64,000 nucleotides of DNA from Apostichopus japonicus (GCF_037975245.1 NC_092576.1:26115611-26179610), one strand, 5' to 3'; shown: positions 12,651 through 24,303, counted from the stretch's first letter. Translations and numbers: made by a program. Notes: a model not told the origin generated them from the letters alone.

Positions 12651-13256
12651 GAAAAGGACCACAACATACAGTATGATGATGTTAATGATGATCTAATTTT
12701 ATACGTTCATGTACTAAAAAACTTACGATCATGTACTAAACATTTACGATGATGTACTTAAAAAGTAAGATGTACATCAAAACATATACGATCATGTACT
12801 GAAAACTTGAGATAATGATGAAAAAGCGCAAGTTACAATAAAGTGGCGAATGAATATCCTTTAATGTCGTTTGAATACCTGTATGAATATCCATATATGA
12901 GGAATATAGGACTATCAAATTTGATACCGAAGGCCCGCCCCTAATGGTTCGTAATGAGTAAACACTGAATATTCATACTCGTATGCATACGCCACATACG
13001 AATATACATACGCGAATGCAGACGCCACTTTTTTTAACATAAGATTATTAGTTCATGATCGTATTTGTTTTGATGTACATCGTACGTTTGTAGTACATGA
13101 TCGTATATGTTTAGAACAAGATTGTATACTTTAAGTACATGATCGTAAATTTTTAGTACATGATCATGTATTTCTAGTACACGATCGTAAGTTTTCAGTA
13201 TATGATCGGATAGAGTTAGATCATCATTAACATCATCATATGTTGTGGTCCTTTTC
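12651..13256. mobile_element. 606-bp foldback element with repeat-bearing arms
   Basis: The left end GAAAAGGACCACAACA is the exact reverse complement of the right end at 13241-13256. The arms continue inward with mirrored ATGATGATGTTAATGATGATC blocks. Each arm then carries several copies of a TACGATCATGTACTAAAA-like unit, in one orientation on the left (about 12700-12810) and the opposite on the right (about 13050-13210). The centre has no coding potential. It is a foldback or MITE-type element; no target duplication is clear. Confidence 0.6.
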
Positions 13257-13371
13257 GCGTTCTATACCAAATCACATGCGTATAAAATAAAGCGATGAGA
13301 AACTTCGAGGGGAAACTTTTTTTTTCCTTCAAAATCTATACAAAGTTTACAGGGTTAATATATAAGGAAGA

Positions 13372-13799
13372 CATATGCGGCCATGCCCCCCCCCCCCCCA
13401 AAAAAAATATATATAGACCACGGATATACATAGAAGATTTTTTTTTTTTTAAACCAAAAAAAATTTTTACGACGAAAAACATTTTGTTTTTCGTTTTCAT
13501 TTGTTTGTTTTTCGTTTAAAAAATTGTTGGTTTTTTCGTTTTAATTTGTTTGTTTTCGTTTAATTTCGTTGTTTTTCGTTTTACAAATTGTTTGTTTTTC
13601 GTTTTAAAAATGTTTTTTCTATGTATATCCGTGGTCGAATATATTTTTTCGGCATGGCGAGAAAAAAAATTTAAACGAAAACAAAAATTTAAACGGGAAA
13701 CAACATTTTGCTTTTCGTTTAAAAAATGTTGTTTTTCGTTTTAAAAATGTTTCTTCTATGTATATCCGAGGTTCCTTTTTTTTTTGCATGGCCGCATTA
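13372..13799. mobile_element. Nested inverted-repeat element rich in TTTTTCGTTTT
   Basis: The outer ends TGCGGCCATGC and GCATGGCCGCA are inverted. Inside them ACCACGGATATACATAGAA (from about 13419) is mirrored by TTCTATGTATATCCGTGGT near 13618-13636, and a third, slightly changed copy lies near 13753-13771. The core is a run of TTTGTTTTTCGTTTT variants on one strand and their complement on the other. It looks like two MITE copies or one with an internal duplication. It ends 49 bp before a gene A exon. Confidence 0.55.
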
Positions 13800-13847
13800 G
13801 TCTTCAGTAAATATACTCTTGTAATATATATACGTTTTCTTTGTAGG

Positions 13848-15675
13848 TGGGACGGTTACAACGTTGAGACGTGGCTGCAACCATGCGAGGTCAGGAGCGC
13901 AATAACCAAGCGCCCCCTTAAAACACAGCCGAAGAAGAACCACTGGCCGACAGTCGGGCATCCCAGATGTCTACAACGGCATGATGGGGTCAAGGTTGTG
14001 AGAGCCGACGGCACCACAAGCGAAAGGAAAGTTGTGTACATCAACGATCCATATAATGGGAATGTAAGTGTTTCAAGTGATAAGGGAAAATATCAGCAGT
14101 CTATCGGGTGTGGTCAATTTGACAAAACTTCGTATAACATGTCCTCTTCCTGTCTCTGACATCTGGTTCCAATACCTCCCAAAACTATTTTTAATCTTCC
14201 AAAAGATGGTTTATAAGTCATTTCATTTCATTTTGCATGTACCGTACGGTACCTACCACAAGACAACAAAAGTGAAGTTGTTTTAACAAAGATTCAAGTT
14301 CTTCAATGTGACATGTCGTACTTTAAGTATGACGTTAATAAGCTTCTTTCTGTTACCCCTTGACTTATAGGCTGACTTCACAGTCATATATATCATCATT
14401 TCTTTTTTCACTTTGAAGGTTTCTATGATTTGGAAGCAGTTTGACCTAATGGACATCTTTAGCATAATCTATGACATTCACAGAAGTGCCTGCAGTGCTA
14501 ATGTTACAGCGTCGTTTAAATTGTTACATTTGTAACTTAAATCGATGAATATTATGACAGTTAAAATACAGTAATGCAAATTGAACCTCAATAGAACTGT
14601 TAACTTATCGATCAAGAAGTAAGGCATTTGTTGGCCTAATAGAACACATACCTTAAAGTTTGCTCTGTCATTAAAATGTTTCTGAACCTTTACTCCACAC
14701 TGATTTCAAGTGTCTGTGATTGTTCTTATCCTCATCTGCTGTTTCATCTTAAAGGTAATCACAACCTGCAAACATACCCTACGGTATGGAGTGGACCCCC
14801 CCCCCCCAAGTGGAAACAACAACAAGACCAATCCAGGAGGCTGAGTTGGCAGACACTACTGAGGAAAGCGACACCGAATCACCCAGATCACCCTCACCCC
14901 CACCACCATGGGTTCCTCCAGTCGATTTCCCAACTACTTCCACGCCTAAACGACGAACTATTTTTTCTGTGGTTATCTTTCTACTTCAATACAGAAAATA
15001 AATGTCGTTACAGCTCGGCGTTTAGAAGGCGAGCATAAGCATGAATACAATACAGAGGGCTAGCACATATATAAACAACTTAAAATCGTTGGCGCAAGTA
15101 GCTATTAGTTACCAGAATATATAACTGTTCGTTGGTATTTGGAAGTTTGGATTACGAGATTCGTGATGGATACGTACACGCGTGTGCACGGGGCGAAATT
15201 ATCTATGTCAGTCAGTATTTAGGTCAAATTGACGAAGGAAATGATTGTATCGTATTGTGTCCCCTTGTGACTACCGTAATGTAGTGATGTAACTGAAACG
15301 TTTCGGTGAGCGTCAAATACACTTACTGTAGGATTGTTGGAAGCCATGGAAGTCTGTTTCCACGTTGAAATGAGTAGGTCTATGGTAACAAATATCGGAG
15401 TTGTGTGAGCAGCGATGTAGACAAGGTTATGTGTACTGCCACTTGGTGTGGTGAGGACTAAACTGGTGCGTCTTAAATTGAGGGTGAATGAGTGGGAATG
15501 AAGTTCTACTGAAATGATTTTGATTAGACTATACTTGCACGCCTAAACGACGAACTGCAAATAAAACGGTAAATTCCATTTTTTTTTTGATAAGCTTTTG
15601 CCGTGGTGCCGTGTCTATCTATCTATCCGATCTATCTATCCGATCTTTCTATGTATCTATCTATCTCCACCTCCT

Positions 15676-15708
<33 letters not shown>

Positions 15709-17787
15709 AGCAGGCTAGATAGCCAGATAGCTAGCTAGCTGTCTATCTAGCTATCTATCTGTCAACATTTTTTGCAAATGAGCCTATGCGCACATACAAT
15801 GACAGATTTTTATGAAACTTGGGCAGAATGACAATTGGTGGATTGGACATCATAAGTGGTGAAAAAAATTATGTTAAAGGTCATCTAGAAGTCATTAGGG
15901 GCCATTACGTTGAAAACACTAAAAAGCTTTCTTCTCCTACTGGTTGCATTGTTCAAGTTGGTGTTTGTCACATACTTGGATATTGCTTCCTTCAGGGTGT
16001 TCAGGAATGTTGGGTTAATGTCATTCAGGGGTCAGTTTGTGTCATTTAAAAAAAATGAAACTATTCAAAGACCTTCCCTCCCTGAAATAGCAATATATTT
16101 ATTTGAGATTTGGTCCCAATTATCGTTGAGTAGTAGTTCAGATAAGGTGTTCAGGAATTTTCATTTCGACTTAACTACTGTACCCTTGTCATTTAAGTTA
16201 AAACCTTGTTAACACATTCAAAATTCATGAACTGATCAACTGTAAAAGAGGGAGTAAGAGTGATACGGTCAACAGCCTATCATCACAGCATGGGATGAAT
16301 TATCCTTATCGTGCATGTCATATGTTCATACTACATTACAGTAAAACAAATTGTCAATCACAGAGTTAATAATGCATCATTGTCTTTCTCAATTTACCAG
16401 AAAACAAAGAGCACAGCTGCGACAGCATCCAAACGAAAAAATGCATCAACCGTGGCAGTGACAAAAAAGGTAAAACTCGAATGTCAGTCAAAATTATATA
16501 AGTTATTGTCCAAGTCATTATTTTGATTACAGGGTGCATCAGAGTGCACCACATGTTGTCATTTCAGTGTAAATATTAATGAATGATGTTCTCGACAAAA
16601 GCAAATATAAAAAAAAACACAAACAGAGCGATCAGTATGATGTGGAACATTATTTTTGAAAAATGAACTTCTTTGATTTTCTGTGGAAAATAAAACAACA
16701 CTCTGCATGAAATTGAACCAAACAACAAAGTCTCACAGGATGTCAATTTTAACTATGACTTAAACCAGTTTCAAATTAGAACTAATAATTTGATTAGCAG
16801 TGCATATTCCTAATTGCCTACATTTATACATCATATTACAATGTAATGCATCAAACTTTTCTTCATCTGCTTCAGGCTGCTAAAGTTCTCAGCCAAGGAC
16901 AACCCCCACTAGTGCAGAGTGTTGACCCTCAAGTGGGTATTACTCCCAGCTTGGTGACAGAGAAAGTGCTACAGAGGAGCAAAGCCTTGCTCCAACAGAA
17001 AAAGGATCAAGAAAATGAAGTTGGAGAAAAAAACAAAAATAATACACAGAACAGTACCGCCAATGAGCAAGGCAACGAGGAACATGAAGTTAGTGGGTTG
17101 AATGCAAACGCACCATCCAAAATTGTAAACGAAGAAATGATATGGCATGAATTGAGTAATCTTCGTGCTATGATAGAACAATTGATGCAAGAGATGGCAG
17201 CCTTGTCGGAGGATGTAGCACAAATCAAAGAGGCACAAAACCGAGATTCATTGCAAGAGACATCGGGCATTTTTTCTGAGAGCATGGGTGTGCTAAACGA
17301 TGTCCCGGACTATTTAGAGTCCTCCTTTCTACCAAGTGCCCCAACATCTACTCCGCCGTTGGTAAACACACAACGGCTGGTTGGCACCACCAGTAGTTTG
17401 AGCGAGCAGTCCTCTGAGTGTCTACCTCAGACTTTTTCACTTACAGCTGCCTCAACATCCAATCCGCCGCCGGTTATTACCTTGAACCAGCAGTCTGGGG
17501 CCACTGGGTTTCTTTCCGAGACATGCTTACAATCTCTTTCTTCTTATGCGGACCAACCTAGTACGATTGCACGTAAGCTTGCCAGGCAAATATTCAGCAG
17601 AGAGGAGATGGTAAGGTGCAATTGCAATGGCAGCCACGGGAGAGATGCCCTTCCGCCCCAGAAGCTGGATTTATTAAGGAAGTATTTATTTCAATTAACT
17701 CAAACCCCACCAGTAGGCAAGCAGTTGTTTGGAGAGCAGCAACAACTTCCTTGGATGCTTGCTTCCGCAGCAAGCGATCCTATCTAA
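13848..17787 (+). CDS. Gene A: BEN-domain protein (interrupted)
   Basis: Exons read on the plus strand are 13848-14063 (WDGYNVETWL ... HWPTVGHPRCLQ ... KVVYINDPYNGN, donor GTAAGTG), about 14755-14956 continuing at 15554-15568, 16401-16469 and 16876-17787. The last encodes 303 residues: a Gln/Ser/Thr-rich region, a short coiled coil around LRAMIEQLMQEMAAL, and a C-terminal BEN domain (IARKLARQIFSREEM ... GRDALPPQKLDLLRKYLF). BEN domains bind DNA and recruit chromatin factors, so a nuclear regulatory role is inferred. Exons 16401 and 16876 chain in phase with the PKRRTANKT end of the split exon. Two problems remain: a 576-bp repeat splits that exon, and the frame across its C12 run (near 14796) does not connect upstream to downstream. 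It may be a disrupted allele, a pseudogene or an assembly slip. Confidence 0.65.
14936..15553 (+). mobile_element. 576-bp repeat inserted in an exon of gene A, with 21-bp target duplication
   Basis: The element is 14957-15532. It is flanked by 14936-14956 and 15533-15553, a 21-bp direct repeat with one mismatch (ACTTCCACGCC... versus ACTTGCACGCC...). A second copy lies at 21830-22401. The start forms a short hairpin (TTTTCTGT/ACAGAAAA). There is no poly-A tail, no long inverted ends and no coding frame. The long duplication is more like target-primed LINE/SINE integration than a DNA transposon. Family unknown. Confidence 0.75.
15611..15762 (+). repeat. TATC and TA microsatellites
   Basis: A (TCTA/TATC)n stretch at about 15617-15668 is followed by (TA)n at about 15678-15706 and CTAG/CTAT variants to 15762, all within the gene A intron after the split exon. 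Confidence 0.85.
16876..17787 (+). CDS. Gene A last exon with BEN domain
   Basis: The exon follows a CTGCTTCAG acceptor and stays open for 303 codons to a TAA. The BEN block lies at about 17560-17700. Its features are a paired-helix IARKLARQIF, acidic EEM, CNCNGSHGRDAL, and a Leu-rich final helix. The preceding Ser/Pro/Thr-rich stretch has two similar pieces (SAPTSTPPLV and TAASTSNPPPV), each followed by a VGTTSSLSEQ- or SGATGFLSE-like segment, which suggests an internal duplication of about 60 residues. This is the best-supported exon of the gene. Confidence 0.7.
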   Translation, partial: AAKVLSQGQPPLVQSVDPQVGITPSLVTEKVLQRSKALLQQKKDQENEVGEKNKNNTQNSTANEQGNEEHEVSGLNANAPSKIVNEEMIWHELSNLRAMIEQLMQEMAALSEDVAQIKEAQNRDSLQETSGIFSESMGVLNDVPDYLESSFLPSAPTSTPPLVNTQRLVGTTSSLSEQSSECLPQTFSLTAASTSNPPPVITLNQQSGATGFLSETCLQSLSSYADQPSTIARKLARQIFSREEMVRCNCNGSHGRDALPPQKLDLLRKYLFQLTQTPPVGKQLFGEQQQLPWMLASAASDPI

Positions 17788-17934
17788 AGAAAACCCAAGT
17801 AGGCATTTAGTGGACTGGAGTCTGGAGCCCCTATGAATTTCACATTAATAGTACTTTTATTTCTTCCTTTTTTTCCTAAAGTACATTTCTTCTGTTTTGT
17901 GTGCAGAAACATTCATGTTGTTGTGTTTGTTCAT

Positions 17935-18400
17935 GTAAAAACATACAAGTTTAAAAATCTTAATATATGCATTGATGACACCTTTGTAACATTGTATGGG
18001 GAAATACTCATCCCACTTAATCGCTTGTTTATTCTTCAGAAAAAAGCTATTCGTATAATCACACTGTCAGACTATAGAGCTCACACTTCGCACCTCTTTA
18101 AAGATTTAAAAATTCTCACCTTGTCTGACATTCATAGATTTCAACTAGGTATTTTCATGTATAAAGTTAACAATAACCTTCTGCCCTCCTTGCTATGCAG
18201 ACACTCTAGCTTAAATTCAGACATCCATGACCATTTTACAAGACACTCCAGTAATTTACATTTGTATAGTATCCGCTCTAACATGCAAAAAAATCTTTCA
18301 GTTTCTCAGGTAACCAGTTATGGAATTATCTTGATAACACGGTTGTCCCATCACTTGCATTTTTTTCTAAAAATCTGAAGCATTTACTTTTATCCAATTA
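17935..18400 (+). mobile_element. 3' fragment of a CR1/L2-like LINE
   Basis: The frame contains the C-terminal block LFILQKKAIRIIT, YRAHTSHLFKDLKIL, LSDIHRFQLGIFMYK and NNLLPSLLCR, then H.HFTRHSSNLHL. This is the usual end of CR1/Daphne-like reverse-transcriptase ORFs. Everything upstream of the last part of the RT ORF is missing. It sits just behind gene A. Confidence 0.75.
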
Positions 18401-18661
18401 CTGAAAAGTTTCAGTTGGCTAAGGTAATACATATTTTTTTCGTTTTCATTTTTGTCATTACATATATGATAATTCTTTAAATTGTATAATGTTATCATAT
18501 GTAACGTAAGTACAGTTACATGGTTTATTTGTGTGTGCAACCTTTGTTTTATTTCATGCATTGTTCATGTGGGAATACGCATTATTTACCTCCTTGGCTT
18601 CCCACAGCTCCTTTGGTTGAGGGTTGGACACCCCTCACAGTTTCTAATAACTTTGACTTAA

Positions 18662-19130
18662 GGTAGCATACGCCCATTAAAAGCCCCATTGACTTACACA
18701 CTAAATCACAAAAGTGATGTGGTCTCTAAGTCTAGATAGAAGTTTTCACTAGCTAAACGCTACCCATCACCGGATAGCTGACAAGTTGGCCTTTCATGGC
18801 ACCATAAATTTTCCGTATCATGACCGTGTAGTTTTTTTGCTATCCGAGCCGGAAGTTTTCGTCACTTGTAAACAAACCTCTTCCCTCAGTGGTAAACAAA
18901 TTTCCTACGCTGCTCCCGGGAGGCCTAAAGGGGTCTAAAATTGCCTCAATTGACCCAATTTTCTCACCACATGTACTTCCATTCATGCTCTTCAACATGC
19001 AAGCCACAAAAAAAACTAGATTATGATTGATAACAGGTCACAAATGATGTTCTCCCGCTGCTTTTTGGCACTTTTCCTGAAGGAGAACAATCGAGCGGAT
19101 TGATATAGACTCTAATAGGAGTATGCCACC
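18662..19130 (+). mobile_element. 469-bp MITE, copy 3
   Basis: Third copy of the element at 740 and 3009, same orientation. It differs from them by a handful of substitutions and a two-base longer A run, so it is older. TTAA precedes it (18658-18661) and TTAC follows. Confidence 0.75.
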
Positions 19131-21829
19131 TTACTATTCAGTGTTCACAATAACTACTCGTCTGTGTGACACTTCATTGTTTCAAGATGTTTATTTTCAC
19201 CTTTGCGTGGCAGATTAAAAGCTCTATGAGGTAAATATGTATTTTAGTTGCATTACTTGTAAGATTTATTATCTCGACTGCAATTAACCTGTATTTTAAT
19301 AGTTGTTTGAAGGCCTCGCAACACAGAGTCCTCTAGGAGCAGAGGCCAGGCTAGTAGGTTATGGTTATAGCAGTGCTAAGTTACGTTCGTTGTTCCAACT
19401 ACGGAACAAGTTACAGTAAAAGAACTTATTTTACTTCTTCTACTGCATTTATCATTACATTTTAGAAGTAAGTAATTAATGGGCATCGCGGATGGCAAGA
19501 TGACCCTATAAGATGTTTATTGTTTGTATATGTTTCCATGTTCAAAGTTATACTCAGATTGGCACGTGTATTGTAAGCTTTGGAGCCTATCGAGATAAAT
19601 TACACTTAGGCTGTATGTGGTAGTGACTGCAGAGGTGTTCGTCAATAGCGCCCTCAGATAGTCCCCACCAAGGCATTGTTTTAAAATGGCCGCGCCCATG
19701 TGTCGTTAAACAGAACTGTTGCACACATAGTAGTGTAGGCGTTGGTACTAACTTGTATCCCACTGGCCTTAGTTAATTGTTTCAGTGATGTATAGGATGA
19801 GTTGTTTTAAACCAAATGTTTATTTAATTCTTGAGCTGCCATTTATATTAAGGGAAAATCCCCATATTTTTGGTATTACAGTTGGAAACAGATTAAGGGT
19901 TATTTGAAAGTGAGACCCCCCAGTGGTGATCCATTTTATACATTTTTATATCGTGTCTAAGATTAATTGTTATTGTTCTGTGGCCAGATTACTTTAAGCT
20001 CACTTATCCAACTTAAAGGAGCTTTCCAATTTTATTATATTCACTTATCCAACTTAAAGGAGCTTTCCAATTTTATTCTATTTAATTAAAGGAGTGTTAC
20101 CTTTGATGCATGGTGAAGCTATACTGCTTCTTGTTTCTTTAGAAACTATTCTAGTGTTTTTCTTATTTTCTTCTTTCACATTTAGAGCTCGCTAGAGAGG
20201 AGCCATTAATATACTGCCTACCACAATACTTATTGTTTGCCTCAGTCATTTGTGTCACCCATGGGCGTCACCACACCGACAACCTTACCACTCCCGGCTT
20301 TACATTCCTTTTTTTTTTCTTTTCTTATTGTCTGTCTTTGTACGGGATCTGCCTCGTAAGAGCCTCGGCTTTCTCAGACCTCCTCCACTTTCACATACAT
20401 TTTCTTCTATTATTGTGTTATATATTTTGAATGTGGAAACTAAATGAAATGAAAATGTATATCTGTGCAAGCTCCAGGCGCAGCAGCCACCCATTTTTTT
20501 TGTGGATTGGCTAACACGGTTTGTTTATATTTTGTCAGCAGAGTTTACGCTCTTTGATCACGTGACTTTATCAAGCGTATTCTATATTCTTATCCTTTCT
20601 TTTACTAGTCTTCGTTACGTTTCTTAGTTTTATTATGCTCCTATTTGGTTTTATTGTGCTCTTTCAGTTTTGTTATTTTGTTTTTTACTTGCTTTAAATT
20701 TCTTCTTTTTATATCTGTGTTTTAATAATAATACTAAATCCGAGACTTGAATTGCCCATAGATATGTTTCATTCATTGTTGATTTTGATCCCTCATTATT
20801 AAATATATATCCTATGGAAAATCGTCAAAATTCGTGATCATGTGTTTATCATATATAGTGAGGAGGTACAGTCCATCACTCCTGGACGTTTTGTTTGATA
20901 TGATCGTTAAATCAGTATTTATTGCTTTGACAATAGTAATAACGAAAATCGATATTACGCTTAAACTGATTTTTTTTATTCCTCCCCTCTGCGACAATAA
21001 GGCTGCTATCGAAGCAGCTCCACGCATAAGCAAAAGAGCAGAAACCGGTCTAGCTTTTTCATTTAGAACCAAAGTAATCTTTTAAAAACCCTGGTCACGG
21101 TAATCCATCAAATATTTTGGACCATATTTACCAATAAACAGTAACAACCCCCGGTATACTATGATAACAGCCCATCTTTTGCAATTAATTACCAAAGATG
21201 ATTCGTGAACTTCCTAAAAATAATAAAGGTTCACCAGCTAACCTCTGTAACGTCAGATAGTGGCACCGCCATTTTTTTCAAAAGAACATCAATTATTTTT
21301 TCTTAACGGGTCCCAGGCAACAACCTCAATGACCCACACAGGATTTATTCACGTGAAAATAGAAAAGGGACCCAAGGTTCTCAATTTGAGACAATTTTCA
21401 GCGAATATTCGACAGCAAATTCAGTTCAGAATAAACGTTAAGATTTTACTTGCTTGCCACCGGTGAACGAACTGTTTTTAATTCATAACAACATCATTTA
21501 TCTGCTTATATCATGTATTCATGTCAAACTACAATAACAATAACAGTTCATGTCAAACTACAATAACAGTAATGCGGACATGAAGATCATGTATAGCTTC
21601 GTACAGAACAGTGGCACTTCAATCAAAAGATCATCACAATGAAGTCATTTACTGACCTGAGTGCTGTTCAATGTCATTGTAGTGTTTTCAAATACCTCAT
21701 TTCGTAAAAATTACGGAGGCGCTAATATCAGTGTTTTCATTTCAATTTTTGTTATACCTTTCCGATATATTTATTCAAAAAGGGCCATTATTTGGTAGCA
21801 TGCAAACTACATTGCGTGTAAGAATTGGA
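19131..21829. other. No gene recognised; short tandem duplication
   Basis: AT-rich DNA. A 37-bp block at 20000-20036 is repeated at 20041-20077 with a 4-bp spacer. A smaller doubled block, TTCATGTCAAACTACAATAA, occurs near 21520 and 21548. Open frames at 20233-20494 and 20812-21085 overlap on opposite strands and show no motif. Confidence 0.4.
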
Positions 21830-22401
21830 ACTATTTTTTCTGTGGTTATCTTTCTACTTCAATACAGAAAATAAATGTCGTTACAGCTCGGCGTTTAGAA
21901 GGCGAGCATAAGCATGAATACAATACAGAGGGCTAGCGCATATATAAACAACTTAAAATCGTTGGCGCAAGTAGCTATTATTTACTGTCCCAGAATATAT
22001 AACTGTTCGTTGGTATTTGGAAGTTTGGATTACGAGATTCGTGATGGGATACGTACACGCGTGTGCACGGGGCGAAATGATCTATGTCAGTCAGTATTTA
22101 GGTCAAATTGACGAAGGAAATGATTGTATCGTATTGTGTCCCCTTGTGTCTACCGTAATGTAGTGATGTAACTGAAACGTTTCGGTGAGCGTCAAATACA
22201 CTTACTGTAGGATTGTTGGAAGCCATGGAAGTCTGTTTCCACGTTGAAATGAGTAGGTCTATGGTAACAAATATCGGAGTTGTGTGAGCAGCGATGTAGA
22301 CAAGGTTATGTGTACTGCGACTTGGTGTGGTGAGGACTAAACTGGTGCGTCTTAAATTTAGTAGGAATGAAGTTCTACTGAAATGATTTTGATTAGACTA
22401 T
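21830..22401 (+). repeat. 572-bp repeat, second copy
   Basis: Same element as at 14957-15532, same orientation, with a few substitutions and small indels. Both copies begin ACTATTTTTTCTG and end GATTAGACTAT, which fixes the element ends. No clear target duplication is visible here. Confidence 0.7.
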
Positions 22402-23099
22402 CCAAAAGGGATCAAATGTTTACGATACTACGCTCGGATATTTCCTAAAAGATAGCGATTTTTTTCTTTTGCAAAATCTTGCTTTAATCCTCCCCCACCC
22501 TCTAATAAACAAAATGCAGAAATGCTAGGTTTTTCAGTTAATTAATACCCGGCTATACAGTCAGTACGGTAATCTTACAACGAAGTTCAATGAGGTCTCA
22601 TGTGGGTTCCTGAAGTTCCCAACTATATGGGCCTTACTCATTCATGGCCACATGTGAACGTACATTTAAAACTAAGGGGTCTATTTATCTCAATGGTAGT
22701 GAAAGACTTTGGGAAAATGATAATTACCACCGGTAAATCTATTTTTATAGAGTAAGAGTGTCACCAGAGGGATATTAAAGGTTTGATACCCCCCACCCCC
22801 CCCCCAAAAAAAAGCGTTGGTGCGCTGTCTTTCTCCGCCTGGGAAAATACTCTGGCTTGCCCTGAGATTTCTGCATTACCGACATCTTGCGCCCCAGCTT
22901 ATGTAAGAATTAATTGTTTTCGTCTAATGTACTGTGTACTTGGTCGCCTGGAAGGTATCAGCTGTCAACCCGGTCATAGAGAAATAGGTTAATAGTTCCG
23001 AGGTCAAAGCACCCTGGTCAGAACAAACCGGGCAGTTCTCCGTGAATAATTTCGACTGAATCGTAATTGCATTGCAAGGACGATTTGTAAGTAGACAGC
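22402..23099. other. No gene recognised
   Basis: Featureless DNA with a short C run and A run near 22790. It forms the upstream flank of the transposase unit that follows. I searched it for a terminal inverted repeat matching the DNA after 24305 and found none. Confidence 0.35.
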
Positions 23100-23104
23100 T
23101 CCAT

Positions 23105-23210
23105 GGTTGCACCAATGAGATGGTTGCACCAATGAGATTTAAGTACAAAATTGGCGGTAAGATTGAATCTTAAAAAGGAAACAGAACTAGGATGTGGAAC
23201 CCTATATAAG
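23105..23210 (+). promoter_or_regulatory. Histone-like promoter: tandem CCAAT boxes and TATA
   Basis: A 17-bp unit GGTTGCACCAATGAGAT is exactly doubled (23105-23121, 23122-23138), giving two CCAAT boxes 17 bp apart. A reversed one, ATTGG, follows within TTGGCGGTAA (23151-23160), which resembles an E2F site. TATATAAG lies at 23203-23210, so a start is expected near 23235, about 40 nt before the ATG at 23277. This arrangement is typical of replication-dependent histone promoters. Function is inferred. Confidence 0.55.
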
Positions 23211-23276
23211 GACATGCGAGAATGAAAATAATCACTGTATTTACACTCGTTGAGCTCTTCACAGTACACATTTAAA

Positions 23277-24246
23277 ATGGCTCGCTTGTCTCAGCAGTTA
23301 CGTCGTAGAATTGTTCAGTTTTCCGAAGATGGAAAGAGCAACACGGAAATCCGTGATGTTCTATTGGAGGAAGGTGTTTTGATCCACCTAACGACAATAC
23401 GAAATACAGTTACGCGATGGCGTGTTCACCATACCATCAGAGACCTTCCCAGAAACAGAGCCAGAGGTAAACTTGGTTGAGAAGAGTTGCAGTATATTGA
23501 TCAACTCATATCTCAAGATCGTGAGATCACCTCTGTCCGTATCCAGAAAAGGATAGAAGAAGAACTTGGATTGGCTGTCACATCGAGTGCAGTTAGAAGA
23601 GCCCGTAGACAGAAACTTCAGTGGGTTTGCTCCATGCCATGAGATGCATCGAAACGAAGGATCTTTTCTTGAACGCCATCTTCACAGATGAATGTTCCGA
23701 AGAAATAGACCATACGGCAAAGATACAGTTCCGGAGAAGAGGGGAGTTGCCGAGACTTATCGGGAAGCCGAAACACCCAACGATTGCACGTGTGGGCTGG
23801 GATTTCCTTCAGAGGTGCTACGGATATCATCATCTTTGATGGGATAATAAACAGCGAGTTCTATTGCAATAATCTTTTGCAGCATGGCCTACTTCCATTT
23901 GCTAGAGTCGCCTTTCCAGATGGTAATTATCGTTTTATCCAGGACAATGATCCAAAGCACACCAGCCGGTTCACCAAGGCCTTCATGGCCGCAAACAACA
24001 TCCCTTGGTGGCAAACCCCTCCCGAAAGCCCAGACCTAAATCCGATAGAGATGGTGTGGCATGAGATGAAGCACTGCTTGCGGGTCAGTGGAGAAAAAGC
24101 CTTTCAACTTAGAAGATTTGAAGAGGATGATTGCGGAATTCTGGCATGAACGTATTACACCAGAGAAGTGCCAGAGATACATCGCACATATACAGAAAGT
24201 CCTGCCGAAGGTGTTGGAGTTTGAGGGCAAGGCTACCGGACATTAG
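23277..24246 (+). mobile_element. Tc1/mariner (DD34E) transposase, decayed
   Basis: Intronless transposase of about 320 codons. It starts MARLSQQLRRRIVQFSEDGK with helix-turn-helix motifs for end binding (NTEIRDVLLEEG, VTSSAVRRARRQKL). The catalytic core follows: IFTDECS, VWAGISFRGATDI, QDNDPKHTS and PESPDLNPIEMVWHEMK. Counting from the first D of QDND to the E of NPIE gives 34 residues between, as in Tc1. It ends FEGKATGH and TAG (24244-24246). One in-frame TGA near 23479 and three frame changes (near 23635, 23800 and 24110) prevent expression of a whole protein. No terminal inverted repeats were found. Its promoter and 3' end look like those of a histone gene. Confidence 0.85.
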
Positions 24247-24263
24247 TGGGAGTGTCGAATTTC

Positions 24264-24303
24264 AACGGCTCTTTTAAGAGCCACCAAATATTCCAGAAAG
24301 AGC
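24264..24303 (+). promoter_or_regulatory. Histone-type 3' stem-loop and downstream purine element
   Basis: GGCTCTTTTAAGAGCC (24267-24282) is a six-pair stem with a four-base TTTA loop, preceded by CAAC and followed by ACCAAA. This matches the consensus of replication-dependent histone mRNA ends bound by SLBP. CAGAAAGAG (about 24294-24302) lies a few bases after the expected cleavage point and resembles the histone downstream element CAAGAAAGA that pairs with U7 snRNA. The stem-loop begins 20 nt after the transposase stop codon, a normal distance for a histone mRNA. Confidence 0.8.
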
